Under the pieces are notes generated by a model that was not told where the DNA came from, did no database searches, and worked only from the letters and a program-made list of their open reading frames with translations. From Ilyonectria destructans (Eukaryota > Ascomycota > Sordariomycetes > Hypocreales > Nectriaceae): DNA of 64,000 bases. This document shows, piece after piece, positions 1 through 10,614 of this stretch; the stretch's first letter is position 1; each line of letters opens with the position of its first letter. The stretch lies in the NCBI GenBank assembly GCA_020740775.1, contig JAHEWK010000017.1:620001-684000 (forward strand), read 5' to 3'. The position numbers and the translations under genes were made by a program.

Positions 1-1307
1 ATAAAGAACGGCAAAGCACCATGGTTAGTAGGAGGGGCGATACTGTGTTGCTTGACTGTTCTACTTACAGAGGGGATATAAGTGAACGAACTTTCTGGAA
101 GACAGAGTTACGGAGTTGCGGAGGAAAGGCCTTATCAGTCATCCGGGATTACAGAAAATACGTCGTACAGAGATCGTTAGTTTAGCGTGTCGCACTGAAA
201 ACTCCATGTACATACGCCAATCCGTCCCTGTTCCATGGAATGTTCTACTCTTTCCGCGTCATTTCTCCAAACCTAATAACCGTAGTAATGACAGATGACA
301 ATGAACAGTGCACAAATGTTTTGATTGCAATAAGACCCGCTTTTTGTGTTGTTGAGATATGTTTACATGAATGGTGTTGGGATGTTAACGTGAGTGAGCA
401 TTTAGGCCAATGTCAAACATACCCGTGTTTCCGTGGAAATGTTTGAGTGACATCAACGCTAGTCGTCATAACAAAGACTCTAAGTCAGCTCTGAGGAACC
501 AAGGTATGTAATTACTAGTTCAGACTTCAAATCTGGCTCTGGGCGGCCACTCCTACTATGCAATTGAAACTACATTAACCTGGACGGCATTTAAAAGATC
601 AAAGCTACAGTTCATCACGCTAGTCCAGCCCAGGCGAGAGAGGGCAAAGTGAGATATGAAGCAAATTAGTGTATCCAGGCGAAACACAGACTGCTCAACG
701 GATCAGGGACTTATTAAGGTTTTCCGGGGGCTATAATCTTACTACCATACGGCCCGGTCTTGGACAGCCGAACCCGTGCTGCTAGAGCCTGATCGTCATA
801 CGTCTCTCACAGCCTAAAACCTTCAACACTTCGTTTCTCAAGGCACAGAGGAAACTCGGCCTAGTTAGGTTCGTTCAAGAGCCTTGAGGAACAAAATTGG
901 GCTGGGCAACCTGAATGTACTGATCCAAATTAGCTTGTAGCGAGCTTCGTTACTGAGCTCCTCAACGGCCGCTTATGTTCATTAGGAGTACTTAGAGCGC
1001 AGTGTTTTCAAGTGCGTCAGTGGCAACAGACTCTCGTAATACTAATCTTATTGGGCAAGTGGCGAAACATATATCCGACCCAGAGGCTTCTGGAATTATA
1101 CTACGAGGTATAAATTACAAAACTCCCCTCTGGCCATCTGATAGCTATGGAAGACAGATTGGAGGAGAATGAAATGTGTCTTCCTATACATGTGTTGAGA
1201 CTGAAGGAGGTTGTAAAATACAATGTAATACCTAGCCTCCTCTATCACCTATAATATAGTATACCTTTAAATCCTCGTCTGGGCTCGAGAGGGAACGCCT
1301 TCTCAGT
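1..1307. other. Intergenic, no gene recognised
   Basis: I see no convincing reading frame here on either strand; the two short plus-strand frames at 116-298 and 240-446 have no recognisable domain and overlap each other. The last 100 bases (about 1220-1280) are AT-rich and would form the 3' flank of the receptor gene that ends at 1308. Confidence 0.5.
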
Positions 1308-4300
1308 CTAGATATAAGCCCCATTGTCTATTAATAACTGGCAAATCTCCTGGTAGCCTCCTTCTGAAGCAGCTTCAAGTGCAGAGCTATAGAAGCCCCC
1401 TCCGATATTAATATTAGCTCCTCTCTCTAGCAACAGCTGAACAATCTCCCGGTAGCCTCCTGCTGAAGCAGCTTGAAGTGCAGAGCCATATAAGCCTCCT
1501 TCGATATTAATATTAGCCCCCCTCTCTAATAGCAGCTGAACAATCTCCTGGCGGCCTTCTGCTGAAGCAGTTTGGAGTGCAGAGCCATAGAAGCCCCCTT
1601 CGCCTTCGGTATTAATATTGGCCCCTCTCTCTAGCAGCAGCTGAACGATCTCCTGGCGGCCTTCTGCTGAAGCAATTTCGAGTGCAGAGCTATAGAAGCC
1701 CCCTTCGCCTTCGGTATTAATATTGGCCCCTCTCTCTAGCAGCAGCTGAACGATCTCCTGGTGGCCTTTCGCTGAAGCAGCTTGAAGTGCAGAGATATAG
1801 TTGCGCCCTTTGGCATTGACATTGGCGCCTTTCTCTAGCAGCAGCTGAACGATCTCCTGGTGGCCTCCTGCTGAAGCAGCTTGGAGTGCAAAGCCGCACT
1901 TGCCCCCTTCGGCATTGACATCAGCACCACTGAGCAATAGTTCCTGTGCAGTCGCTTTAAGGCCATTGAGGCATGTAAAATAGAGCGGCAACGCTGTTGG
2001 TATACCTGGATCATCTTCCCACGGTTTATCGGGATTAAACAGACTGGCCCAGAGCCGGAATTTTGGCTGGTCCTGGAGGAACCTGACAACTGAGTCTACA
2101 AGTTCTTTTGAAATCTCGGCTTGCTTTGCATAGCTCATCCATGTTTCTGCCGCGAACCTTGCTAATGGAAATCGTTCCCGCGTGATATGAACCTCGTCTG
2201 CTTGTATGCTCCCAAGGTAGGCCAAGCACGTCTCCGTAATGGTGACCATAGGAGCAGGGCGGATAAAGTCTGTGACATCACAACCCACGAGGTACTCCTT
2301 CACTGAGAAATGGGACAGCTGTAGTTCAAGCGCTGCCACTGGACCTGAGGCTTGCACAAGCGATATAAGACTGGAACAGTATCCTGTGATTTCCCCGTGA
2401 ATGGGAACTCGATCCCTTGCGTCGAAGCCCCCGTTGTTAAGGCGAACTGCGATCACGTCCACGGCCTCTGCAAGGGATAAAGGCCGCTCTGAGTAAACAA
2501 GAAACTGTAGCAGGCGAATTGCCTTGTTTTTGCGCTCTCGTGGGATGTTCTGAATAATTCGGGCGTACGTCGTATTTAAGTCTTCGGGTAGGGATTGAAG
2601 CGCTTCCTCAAGTGACTCTCGATTGAGACATTCCCGGAGACTATCCAGTTGACAGACTGCCCACCTGAACCTAAATTGCAGATATCAATACATGCCAGAT
2701 TGCTGCTGTTGGAAAAATGATCAGTACTCACATTCCATCGGCTTTATTGCTAATGGTCTCTCTAATTGCCTTGAGCATCTCCGGTGATGCTGCCCACCTC
2801 TTGAATTCCGGGCTTTGATCCAGTCTGGCCGCGACATAGGAGTGGATATCGGCGTTTACACACTCTTTGTTCAGAGGAAGACAGTTCTCATTCCCGACCC
2901 AACCGCGAAGGCTGGTGTGGTTAAACTCGGCTTCGGGTCGTCCAGTTGCTAGGAGTTGAACATGTGCGACGGTAGAGATGGACTCCATCCATCCAAGTAG
3001 CTCTCTTCGCTCAGAGCACTCATCCAGAGCATCTAGCTGAACAACAAGCTTCCCAGAAGCTTGCATCATATCCCTCAGGCATAAAGATAACTTATCGGTG
3101 TCTGGTTGCCTTTGCCCATTATTATGAGAGCTAAATAGGCTGTCGAGGTGTTTTTGAGACTCTGGCCGAGAGACATAGAGCTGGAAAGCCAGCGAACGTA
3201 ACACGTCAGCCAGTTTCTGCTTTCTAGCGTCGTTAAAATCGAAGAAGAAGTAGACGGTTAGGAAATCCTCTATCCCCTCAAGGTGGTCAAGAATAGTGGC
3301 ACTGAGAACCGTCTTGCCACATCCTGGCATACCGTAGAGCCACAGATACCGACGCGAGCCGAGTTTCCACTGAGCAAAGTGGTCGCTTTCGAGAAACCAT
3401 GTGCCAGTTCCCAGGTGCCGAGATTTCCTTGCGTTGTTGGCATTGGTTGATGGGTCCGCAGGCGAAAGCCAGCTCTCGATGCGTGCGGCGTGGCTGTCAA
3501 TTCTCATCGCATGTACATAAGTCCTGATCTCATACGACACCTCCTCTATACTGGCGAGATCTCTTTGCACTTTAGAAGGTCAGAATAGTTTCTACTAGGT
3601 ATTGGTTTACTGACCGTTGGTCAAGGCCTCTTTGATCCTCCTCTCCGACTCGACCTTGTTTGGAGGAATCTGATGTAGTAGATCCCGTGCATACGCTGCA
3701 GCTGCCATAGCTGCAAACCCCTGCCATTCTTTACTCTTGTGCGAATCGGCATAGTCGCAGATACCACGGATGACGAGGCAGGGAAAATTGTTCATCAGTC
3801 CTGCTGCCTCCATCTCGAAACACAAGACGCCTTTCTCGGCGGCTAATTTGTCTCGGGCGCGCGCGTCCTTCATCAGTCGATTAGCAGACGCGATTGGCCC
3901 ATAGTGAATCATCGGATTGTCTTCGTCCTCGTCTCGTGGGTGCCGTGCTACTAAATTTGACGAGTCATGGCCGCACGACTGGCGGCAGTCTCCTTCTGGG
4001 TCTTGATGCGTGAATTCTGACTTGTATAGCCTGTCGCTGTCGGCATGCGGGCGAGAGTATTTCTTTCGGAGCCGAGTTTTTTCTTGCAGAACTTTGTTGA
4101 TATGCTCCTCAAGCTGATGGCCATCGACCTCGTATCTTGCTCTGAGCCCAGAAACTGCGGTCCGTAGCACTGTGGGTGGTTGGTTCAGGAAGCCTGTCTC
4201 CAGGAATTCTTGATCCTGTATTGCCTTGCCAAAGTCGTACTGTATCACGCCGCCGTTACCATGGCGTGGGCTGCTGACCACGACGTCACCGAGCCGCACA

Positions 4301-4602
4301 TCATGATGTTGGCTTGGAGCTCCACCTCCGACGCCGACCATCAGTCCGATTCGAATGTTGGGGAAAGTATGTAGCATGTCTCTTGCAACAGATGTGGCAG
4401 AGCTCAGGCCGTATTCCCCATCCGGCATCACGGCTATGGCGACGTTGTGTTTGCCGATCTTACCCAACGCGTACGAATTGTTATCGTTTTGAGCGACTTC
4501 GGCAGGCGGGTCGTGTCTCTCGTCGAGGAAAGCCTGGGCGGCAACGGACTCGGTAGTAATCGCGCAGATCCATCCGACCGTGTATTCTTGAGGATTCGAC
4601 AT
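1308..4602 (-). CDS. NLR-like receptor: nucleoside phosphorylase - NACHT - ankyrin repeats
   Basis: Predicted intracellular STAND-type receptor of the fungal NLR class. Three exons: 4602-3615, 3569-2732 and 2670-1308 (introns 45 and 61 nt), joining in frame to 1062 aa. Residues about 10-320 are a PNP_UDP_1 nucleoside phosphorylase-like domain, with the glycine-rich GVGGGAPS stretch and a CFEMEAAGL motif near its end. A NACHT NTPase follows, with Walker A GMPGCGKT at about 409-416 and a Walker B-like [10 protein letters not shown] at about 504-513. After the second intron comes the usual post-[16 protein letters not shown] motif. The C-terminus has one diverged and six nearly identical ankyrin repeats. 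In this family the C-terminal repeats sense a ligand and NACHT oligomerises; the phosphorylase part is the presumed effector (family knowledge). ATG at 4602 is chosen over 4683 because the domain begins right after it ([11 protein letters not shown]). A copia element sits 131 bp upstream. No in-frame stop is seen. Confidence 0.9.
1320..1935 (-). repeat. Tandem ankyrin-coding repeats
   Basis: About seven tandem units of roughly 99-105 nt encode the ankyrin repeats of the NLR-like gene. Six units are nearly the same in DNA as well as protein; the core [14 protein letters not shown] recurs with only one or two changes per unit. Two adjacent units (about 1560-1760) share an extra EGEGG linker and are almost copies. 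Such sequence likeness points to recent unit duplication or gene conversion. Confidence 0.85.
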
Positions 4603-4737
4603 GATAACGGGACGACAAGGGCTTTTGTAGCGCAGCAATAATATGGGGTCAAGAGTAGGATAGGCAAAAGTAGACACCAGCATTTATTTCGCTATTGAAA
4701 CGAGACTGCCGAGTCTAGTATTATTGCGAAGCATATG

Positions 4738-4918
4738 TGTCAGATACGTCAGAGGCGAAAGTTGCCACCTATTGCCACCTATTGCCACGAGGCTTAGCAA
4801 TCAGCTTCTAGCTGATTCTATATAGAAGAGAAAGGGTATATAAAGCTTGCTCTGAAACCTCAAGACATGGGAGAGGAGGGGAGACACAATACACAATTTT
4901 TCACCCTAATATTTGACA
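4738..4918 (+). repeat. 5' LTR of copia element
   Basis: 181-bp long terminal repeat, TGTCAG...TTTGACA, identical by eye to 9611-9791. It holds a 10-bp tandem (TTGCCACCTA, about 2.5 copies near 4762-4786) and a TATA-like box at about 4837-4844. Confidence 0.95.
4837..4844 (+). promoter_or_regulatory. TATA-like box in 5' LTR
   Basis: TATATAAA lies about 140 bases upstream of the gag ATG and inside the LTR, as expected for the element's own promoter. It reads away from the NLR-like gene. Confidence 0.5.
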
Positions 4919-4978
4919 ATTAAGAGTCTCACTGCCTCAACCCATTTTAATATCTTTGAGAATCCCTCTATCTTATCT

Positions 4979-6193
4979 ATGATGCTGCATAGAAAATCCC
5001 AGAAAGAAGGTCTTACGGCCACTCTTATAAAACCTGGGGACTTCCCGGACTGGGAGCACGAATTCCTTCTTCAGGTTGACCTTCTAGGTCTGCAACAGCA
5101 CCTCAAAAGGAAGATTTTCCTTGAAGAGGAACCGGCCTTCCCAGATATCAGAAGGCGCAAATACACCAAGACAACAGCAGCACAACGGACCATTCGATCA
5201 GAAACACCTGAGACTGAAGGGACCGATTCAGATGACATACAGGAGACAACCAATGGAACATGGTCTCTATCTGACCTAACTGAACAAGGTCAGAAGAGCT
5301 TCCAACAGGACCTCTCCTTCTATCAGCTTCAAGAAAAGTCATCAGAAAGACAGAGGAAGTCTCTAAGAACCCTCCAAGACTGGATTATCCGAACTGTCTC
5401 TCCTAGTTACATCCGGACCTGTTGTCAGCCGCGCAAGTCGATCTACGAATGGCACTGCAATCTCCGTGCCCGGTGCGGGAGGTCGGAAGCAGACGAAACA
5501 CGAGATGCTCGAAACACATACTTGACCCTCATGAAAACGCCTCCAAAGACCGCAACTCAAGCACTCAAATGGTTAGAAGAGTGGGAGGAAGCCTTGGCTA
5601 AAGGACAGCAACAAAAAGTCCCTGAGACCCTCTTTTGCAGCTCCTGGGCATATGACTTTCTTAACGTCTCTTCACACCTTCTCCCTGCCTGGACGGCAGC
5701 CTATGAAATTAACCAACAAAACCTGATCCAAGATGAATCTCTTATCTATCGAGATCTAGCGAACGCCTTCCGGAATAAGCTCAAAAATGCAGAGGCCTTA
5801 CGGGGCCCAGGTCGCACGGGAAATTTCTCCCAAGGTGCATTCTCTGCGAGCTTTGCTGGGGAGGACCCCCAGGATGATGAACCAGAGGACGCTCGCATCA
5901 TTGAAGGTCAGTACCGTTCTCTGAAGAAGGAAGGGCAAAGGACGAAGCGCCAGAGGCCTCCTGAAGAACAGGATAAATGCCCGGCATGCGGCCTACCCCA
6001 TGTCCTTAAGAAATGCTTCTATGTTTTTCCAAACATAGCTTGGAGAGGGTTTAGGCCTCGAGAAAAATTTCAGATAAAGGTAAGAGAAGCCCTCGAAGAA
6101 GACTTAGACCTACAGGCACAAGTGAAAGCTCTCACTCAGAAGAAGTCCAAGATCTCGCCAAAACTAGCCATCGAAGACACCTCTGACCAATGA
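4979..6193 (+). CDS. gag: Copia Gag polyprotein part
   Basis: Nucleocapsid/capsid precursor of the copia element, 404 aa from the first ATG (4979; a second ATG follows at once). The frame is also open upstream to the end of the LTR, but without an ATG. The middle is rich in Trp, Gln and charged residues. Near the C-terminus there is a zinc knuckle CPACGLPHVLKKC, spaced C-x2-C-x3-H-x4-C and followed by FYVFP, as in related fungal copia Gag proteins (family knowledge). It ends at TGA 6191-6193. The reading frame continues in the same phase straight into protease and pol, so Gag-Pol would be made by stop readthrough, or the TGA is a mutation. Confidence 0.85.
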   Translation: MMLHRKSQKEGLTATLIKPGDFPDWEHEFLLQVDLLGLQQHLKRKIFLEEEPAFPDIRRRKYTKTTAAQRTIRSETPETEGTDSDDIQETTNGTWSLSDLTEQGQKSFQQDLSFYQLQEKSSERQRKSLRTLQDWIIRTVSPSYIRTCCQPRKSIYEWHCNLRARCGRSEADETRDARNTYLTLMKTPPKTATQALKWLEEWEEALAKGQQQKVPETLFCSSWAYDFLNVSSHLLPAWTAAYEINQQNLIQDESLIYRDLANAFRNKLKNAEALRGPGRTGNFSQGAFSASFAGEDPQDDEPEDARIIEGQYRSLKKEGQRTKRQRPPEEQDKCPACGLPHVLKKCFYVFPNIAWRGFRPREKFQIKVREALEEDLDLQAQVKALTQKKSKISPKLAIEDTSDQ

Positions 6194-9100
6194 CTCTATG
6201 GGCGGCTTATCGCTAAAGTCAACGCCGCATTTACCGTTCAAAGCGATAACTATCCCTTACGAAACTCTCAAATCCTAGATCCAGGAACAACTATCTCAAT
6301 TACAAACAACTACAATCGACTAGCTGACTTCCAACCAGCCCCTCGAGGCGACTTCATCTGGTCAGGTGACCGAAAGTTACCAATTTTGGGGTATGGAACA
6401 ATGACAGTAAGGCTAACAAGAACTCGAGTCCTACTGCTTGAAGAAGTAGCCTACTGTCCCCGACTTCTTACAACTCTTGTCTCCTTACGTCAGCTACGGA
6501 AGAAAGGATTCTATTGGGATAACAGCCGAGATCCAACGACCCTCCGCCATTCCGATCAGACGATCGCCTGCACGATCAAGGACCTATACGGTCAATACGT
6601 CATTGAATACCAACCGGCAGAGATAACCCCAGCGGCTTGGGCAGCCCACAAGTTCACCTCATACACAAAGAGGGCTCCCTTGGCAGGAGAAGCCATACGC
6701 TGGCATAACCGCCTAGGGCATCCAGGACCGCAAGCTCTTGAACACCTTGTCTCAGCATCTCAGGGGGTGCGAATTCGAGGACCAACAACCGTCGAATGTG
6801 ACGCCTGTGGCCTATCAAAGATCAAGAGACAAGTCAGACGGGCTCCAAGGCAGTCTAGCCAGACAGCCGGTGAACGCATCGCTATTGATTTTCATGACTA
6901 TGAAGAAGGCATAGGTAGCTATACCTCACAGATGCTACTCACCTGCCGATCAACCGGTTACATTTGGGATTACTACCTTACATCTCGGACAACGGAGGCT
7001 ATTATCGCAGTCTTCAAATCCTTCTTCGAACATCTACAAGTTCAACATAACATCAAGGTCAAAGTCATCGAATGCGACAATGAGATCACAGAGGTCAAAC
7101 CGCAAGTCGGAAACTTCCTACGGAATAGAGCCACCGTTATCGAGCCCTCGGCACCGTATAGCCAAGCGCAAAATGGCGGCGCCGAACGCTCAGGGGGTGT
7201 GATTAAGGATAAGGAAAGAGCCATGCGAACAAGCTCTAAGCTCCCTCATCAGCTATGGCCAGAAATCGGCAAAACAGCAGTTTATCTATATAACCGAACG
7301 CCAAATTACAAATCAGGCTGGAAAACACCATACGATCAACTGCATACTGCAATAGCCAGAGCCAGAGGAATTCCACAACCGGTAAAACAGCCTGACCAAA
7401 CACATCTAAGGGCATTTGGTTGCAAAGCTTATGCCATGACCCCTGAGGCACAACAAAAGCTCAACCGCAAGATGCGACTCAAACCGAAAGGATGGATCGG
7501 CTTCCTAGTTGGATACAGATCCTCGAATATCTACAGGATCTGGATCCCGACAATCAATCGGATAATCAGCACCCGAGACGTCATTTTTAATGAAGACGAG
7601 GGCTGTAACGGAGACTGGGAAAACTTCAAGGATGACCTCTTAGAGGCAGACTTAGAAGAAATCGCACGAATTGCATCCCTCCAAGACGAATCAATTGATC
7701 AGCTAGAAGCTGAAGACTCTATTGAGGTGGCTTTTCCTGAAGAAGAAGATGAACTCACACCGAACCATCTCATAGTGGCGATTGACGAAATCTCACAGGC
7801 AAAGAGGGCAGAATACGAAGACTTCCTCACGCCTCCAGATACACCGCCATCTGCCCTACTCGCACAATTACCTCAAAATGTGTCAGAACAAGGGAACAGA
7901 ACTATCACATGGCAAGCAGCTTTTCTAGCTGGAACCAAATCTCCTCTGCAAATCTCAACAGAACGAAAGATCCGTCAAGGGGTAAAAATGCATAGAAGTG
8001 CATTACCTCCGGCACCAATGAAGCATCAAGATCTCATAGGACATCCATTGGAAAACCTCTTCCAGAAGGCTGAAGAAATTCATCTTCAAAGCCATAAGGA
8101 AATGAGGTCATGGACTGAGATCCGAGCCAAGGACCCTCGAACATTTGATCAACAGGTCCTAGGCTGTATGTGGGTGTACGTCTATAAAACAGACAAACAC
8201 GGTTACTTTCAGAAATGCAAGGCCCGGCTAGTGGTGCGAGGAGACCAACAAGCAAAAGGGAAGCTGCAAGATACATACGCAGCTACCTTAGCCGGAAGGT
8301 CCTTTCGGACCTTGATAGCTATTGCAGCAAAATTTGATCTAGAAATGGTCCAATACGATGTGGTCAACGCATTCGTACATGCCCCAATCGATCAAGACAT
8401 CTTCATGCAGATGCCTCCAGGCTATAAAAAGGCAGGAACCATCCTAAAGCTCAACAAAGCTCTATACGGACTAAGAATCTCTCCCTTACTATGGCAGAAG
8501 GAGCTCTCCAGTACTCTATTAGAGCTAGGTTACAAGCCAGTTCCACACGAGCCTTGTTGCTTCAGAAAGGAAGGAATCCTCTTCTTTGTATATGTCGACG
8601 ATGTTATTGTGGCCTATAGAAAGGCGCAAGATAATAAGGCAAAGGATCTGATCAAACAACTCCAACTGAGATACAAGCTAACAGGCGGCGACCCCGTACA
8701 ATGGTTCCTTGGAATGGAAGTCATACGGGACCGACCTGCAAGGAAAATCTGGCTATCCCAAGCATCCTATATTGAGAAAATTGCAAACCTAGCTAATAAA
8801 GAAACAGCTACAGTACCAATGACCCAGTCAGAGCTACGGCCAGCAGTAGGGCAAGCAACCCCAATAGAAGTCCAACGCTACCAACGCAAGATCGGATCGA
8901 TCCTCTATATCGCAGTCAACACCCGACCTGACATTGCCTTTGCCGTCTCCAGATTGGCCAGATTCCTCACCAATCCAAGTCAAATACACCAAGAAGCGGC
9001 TGACCGCGTCATCCATTACCTCACACATACAAAGAACCTAGCTCTATCTTTCGGAGGACCCGGCGGTCTCAGCGTTGCTAGCGATGCCTCTTTTGCCGAC

Positions 9101-9586
9101 AATACAGCTGATCGAAAGAGCTCGCAGGCATATACAATCAAGCTGTTCAACGGACTGATCGGATGGAGAGCCAGCAAACAAGATACGGTCACAACATCAA
9201 CAACAGAAGCAGAGCTCCTAGCCCTAGCACAGGCAGCTAAGGAATCTCTCTTTGTGAGCCGACTGCTCAAGGAGCTGACAGTTCAACTGGATGACTTGAC
9301 TATCCAGATTGACTGCGATAACACTCAGACTATCAACCTCGTGACGGCTGAGATAGCTACTTTGAGGACCAAGTTGCGGCATGTTGATATCCACAATCAC
9401 TGGCTCAGACAGGAGGTTCAAAGAGGGAAAATTCAAGTCAAATACGTCAAATCAACAGACATAGTCGCAGATGGCCTGACGAAAGCACTTCCAGCCGGAA
9501 AATGGAACCGCTTTTTATATCAACTTGGATTAGAAGACATTAGGAAAAGGCTCCAGAAGGACGAAGAAGGGCTTCAGACTCAATGA
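6194..9586 (+). CDS. pol: Copia Pol: protease, integrase, reverse transcriptase, RNase H
   Basis: Open in the same frame as gag, 1130 codons after the gag stop, with no further stop until 9584-9586. No ATG is found near the start, so it depends on gag. Aspartic protease: ILDPGTT with Asp at residue 29; the usual residue after Asp is Ser or Thr, here Pro. GAG-pre-integrase zinc finger: WHNRLGHPG...CDACG (HHCC). Integrase catalytic triad: D232, D295, E331, the last two separated by exactly 35 residues. Reverse transcriptase: ARLVVRG, VNAFVHAPI, KALYGLRISP and YVDDV (about residue 800). RNase H: SDASFAD, TTEAELLALAQ and DCDNTQ. All domains are intact, so the element may be active apart from the gag stop and the odd protease residue. 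The product acts in virus-like particles. Confidence 0.92.
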   Translation, partial: LYGRLIAKVNAAFTVQSDNYPLRNSQILDPGTTISITNNYNRLADFQPAPRGDFIWSGDRKLPILGYGTMTVRLTRTRVLLLEEVAYCPRLLTTLVSLRQLRKKGFYWDNSRDPTTLRHSDQTIACTIKDLYGQYVIEYQPAEITPAAWAAHKFTSYTKRAPLAGEAIRWHNRLGHPGPQALEHLVSASQGVRIRGPTTVECDACGLSKIKRQVRRAPRQSSQTAGERIAIDFHDYEEGIGSYTSQMLLTCRSTGYIWDYYLTSRTTEAIIAVFKSFFEHLQVQHNIKVKVIECDNEITEVKPQVGNFLRNRATVIEPSAPYSQAQNGGAERSGGVIKDKERAMRTSSKLPHQLWPEIGKTAVYLYNRTPNYKSGWKTPYDQLHTAIARARGIPQPVKQPDQTHLRAFGCKAYAMTPEAQQKLNRKMRLKPKGWIGFLVGYRSSNIYRIWIPTINRIISTRDVIFNEDEGCNGDWENFKDDLLEADLEEIARIASLQDESIDQLEAEDSIEVAFPEEEDELTPNHLIVAIDEISQAKRAEYEDFLTPPDTPPSALLAQLPQNVSEQGNRTITWQAAFLAGTKSPLQISTERKIRQGVKMHRSALPPAPMKHQDLIGHPLENLFQKAEEIHLQSHKEMRSWTEIRAKDPRTFDQQVLGCMWVYVYKTDKHGYFQKCKARLVVRGDQQAKGKLQDTYAATLAGRSFRTLIAIAAKFDLEMVQYDVVNAFVHAPIDQDIFMQMPPGYKKAGTILKLNKALYGLRISPLLWQKELSSTLLELGYKPVPHEPCCFRKEGILFFVYVDDVIVAYRKAQDNKAKDLIKQLQLRYKLTGGDPVQWFLGMEVIRDRPARKIWLSQASYIEKIANLANKETATVPMTQSELRPAVGQATPIEVQRYQRKIGSILYIAVNTRPDIAFAVSRLARFLTNPSQIHQEAADRVIHYLTHTKNLALSFGGPGGLSVASDASFADNTADRKSSQAYTIKLFNGLIGWRASKQDTVTTSTTEAELLALAQAAKESLFVSRLLKELTVQLDDLTIQIDCDNTQTINLVTAEIATLRTKLRHVDIHNHWLRQEVQRGKIQVKYVKSTDIVADGLTKALPAGKWNRFLYQLGLEDIRKRLQKDEEGLQTQ

Positions 9587-9610
9587 GAAGTCATTGAATC
9601 TGAGGGGGTG

Positions 9611-9791
9611 TGTCAGATACGTCAGAGGCGAAAGTTGCCACCTATTGCCACCTATTGCCACGAGGCTTAGCAATCAGCTTCTAGCTGATTCTATATAGAA
9701 GAGAAAGGGTATATAAAGCTTGCTCTGAAACCTCAAGACATGGGAGAGGAGGGGAGACACAATACACAATTTTTCACCCTAATATTTGACA
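9611..9791 (+). repeat. 3' LTR of copia element
   Basis: 181 bp, identical by eye to the 5' LTR at 4738-4918, and followed by the second copy of the ATATG target duplication. Confidence 0.95.
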
Positions 9792-9796
9792 ATATG

Positions 9797-10614
9797 CGGT
9801 ATTTAAAAAGGCTCCAGCCTCAATCGCATGGAGAATATGAGCGAGCGGGGTCGGTCGGGCTGAGCAAGGATGCGGGCGGACGGCGAGGCTGCAGCTAGTT
9901 GGTTGCAGCTGTTGGTTGCAGCTGTTGGTCGCGCATGGCCAAATGCCTTGAGCGCCATTTCTAGATGAGGCCTTTCTTTTCCCATTAGTATATGTTCGAC
10001 CACTAAGTTAGCAAAGCAAAAGATGAGCTCCGTATCGGTGGCAGGGATAGATGTAGCATATACGCTTGGTCCCTTCAACAGATTACATCCCACCACAGCT
10101 TTGGCGCCGCCAAGCCTTGCGAGTCAATCTTCAAAGTGTTTGCAAATGGGCGCTGCGGAGGAAAGCTGGGAAGCAACGAGACCATCAAGGGCCTATTTGG
10201 ACGGTGGATGAAAATGATGGTATTTGCGGTTTTTTTTAAAAAAAAACTCTGTTCAATATCATCAGACAGATCAAAGCCGTACAGTAGTTGCAAAGAAATG
10301 GGTGTACATATTTAGCACTACACCCACTACCAGAAAAGACAGTAGCTAGTGCAGTAAGGTTATTGCGTACTAATATTATAATAGATAATGTAAATATAGT
10401 GTAGGTCAATTGACTTTCTGAACTCGTTCTTTATTCCCCGCCAAGGGAGGAGTTATAGCACACGATCACAGTCAGGAATACCACGAAATAAATAGAGAGA
10501 TAAAAATCCATGATTCGCATATCTATGTCCCTTCTCCTTCTATGTATATCTATCAATCGGAGATTCAAATAAAAGCTTTATCCTCGCGCCATCTCAAACT
10601 CCATTCAATATGGC
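9797..10614. other. Intergenic; weak reading frame and short tandem repeat
   Basis: Original upstream neighbourhood of the NLR-like gene, now separated by the transposon. A minus-strand frame at 9803-10096 (97 codons) has no recognisable domain. A 13-bp unit (GTTGGTTGCAGCT) is repeated about 2.5 times at 9898-9929. A T8A10-like run lies near 10230. The 3' end (10400-10614) is AT-rich and probably holds the 3' UTR of the flavin oxidoreductase. Confidence 0.4.

Larger units (their letters stand above)
4733..9796 (+). mobile_element. Full-length Ty1/copia LTR retrotransposon with 5-bp target duplication
   Basis: The element proper runs 4738-9791 (5054 bp) between direct repeats ATATG at 4733-4737 and 9792-9796. 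LTRs are 181 bp, start TGT and end ACA, and look identical base for base. Internal order is gag, protease, integrase, reverse transcriptase, RNase H, which is the copia order. A purine-rich run (TGAGGGGGTG, about 9601-9610) directly before the 3' LTR is the likely polypurine tract. The bases after the 5' LTR (ATTAAGAGTC) do not start with the TGG of a usual tRNA 3'-end primer site, so priming is unclear. Removing the element restores GCATATGCGG, so the target was the palindrome GCATATGC. Identical LTRs imply a recent insertion. Confidence 0.95.
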
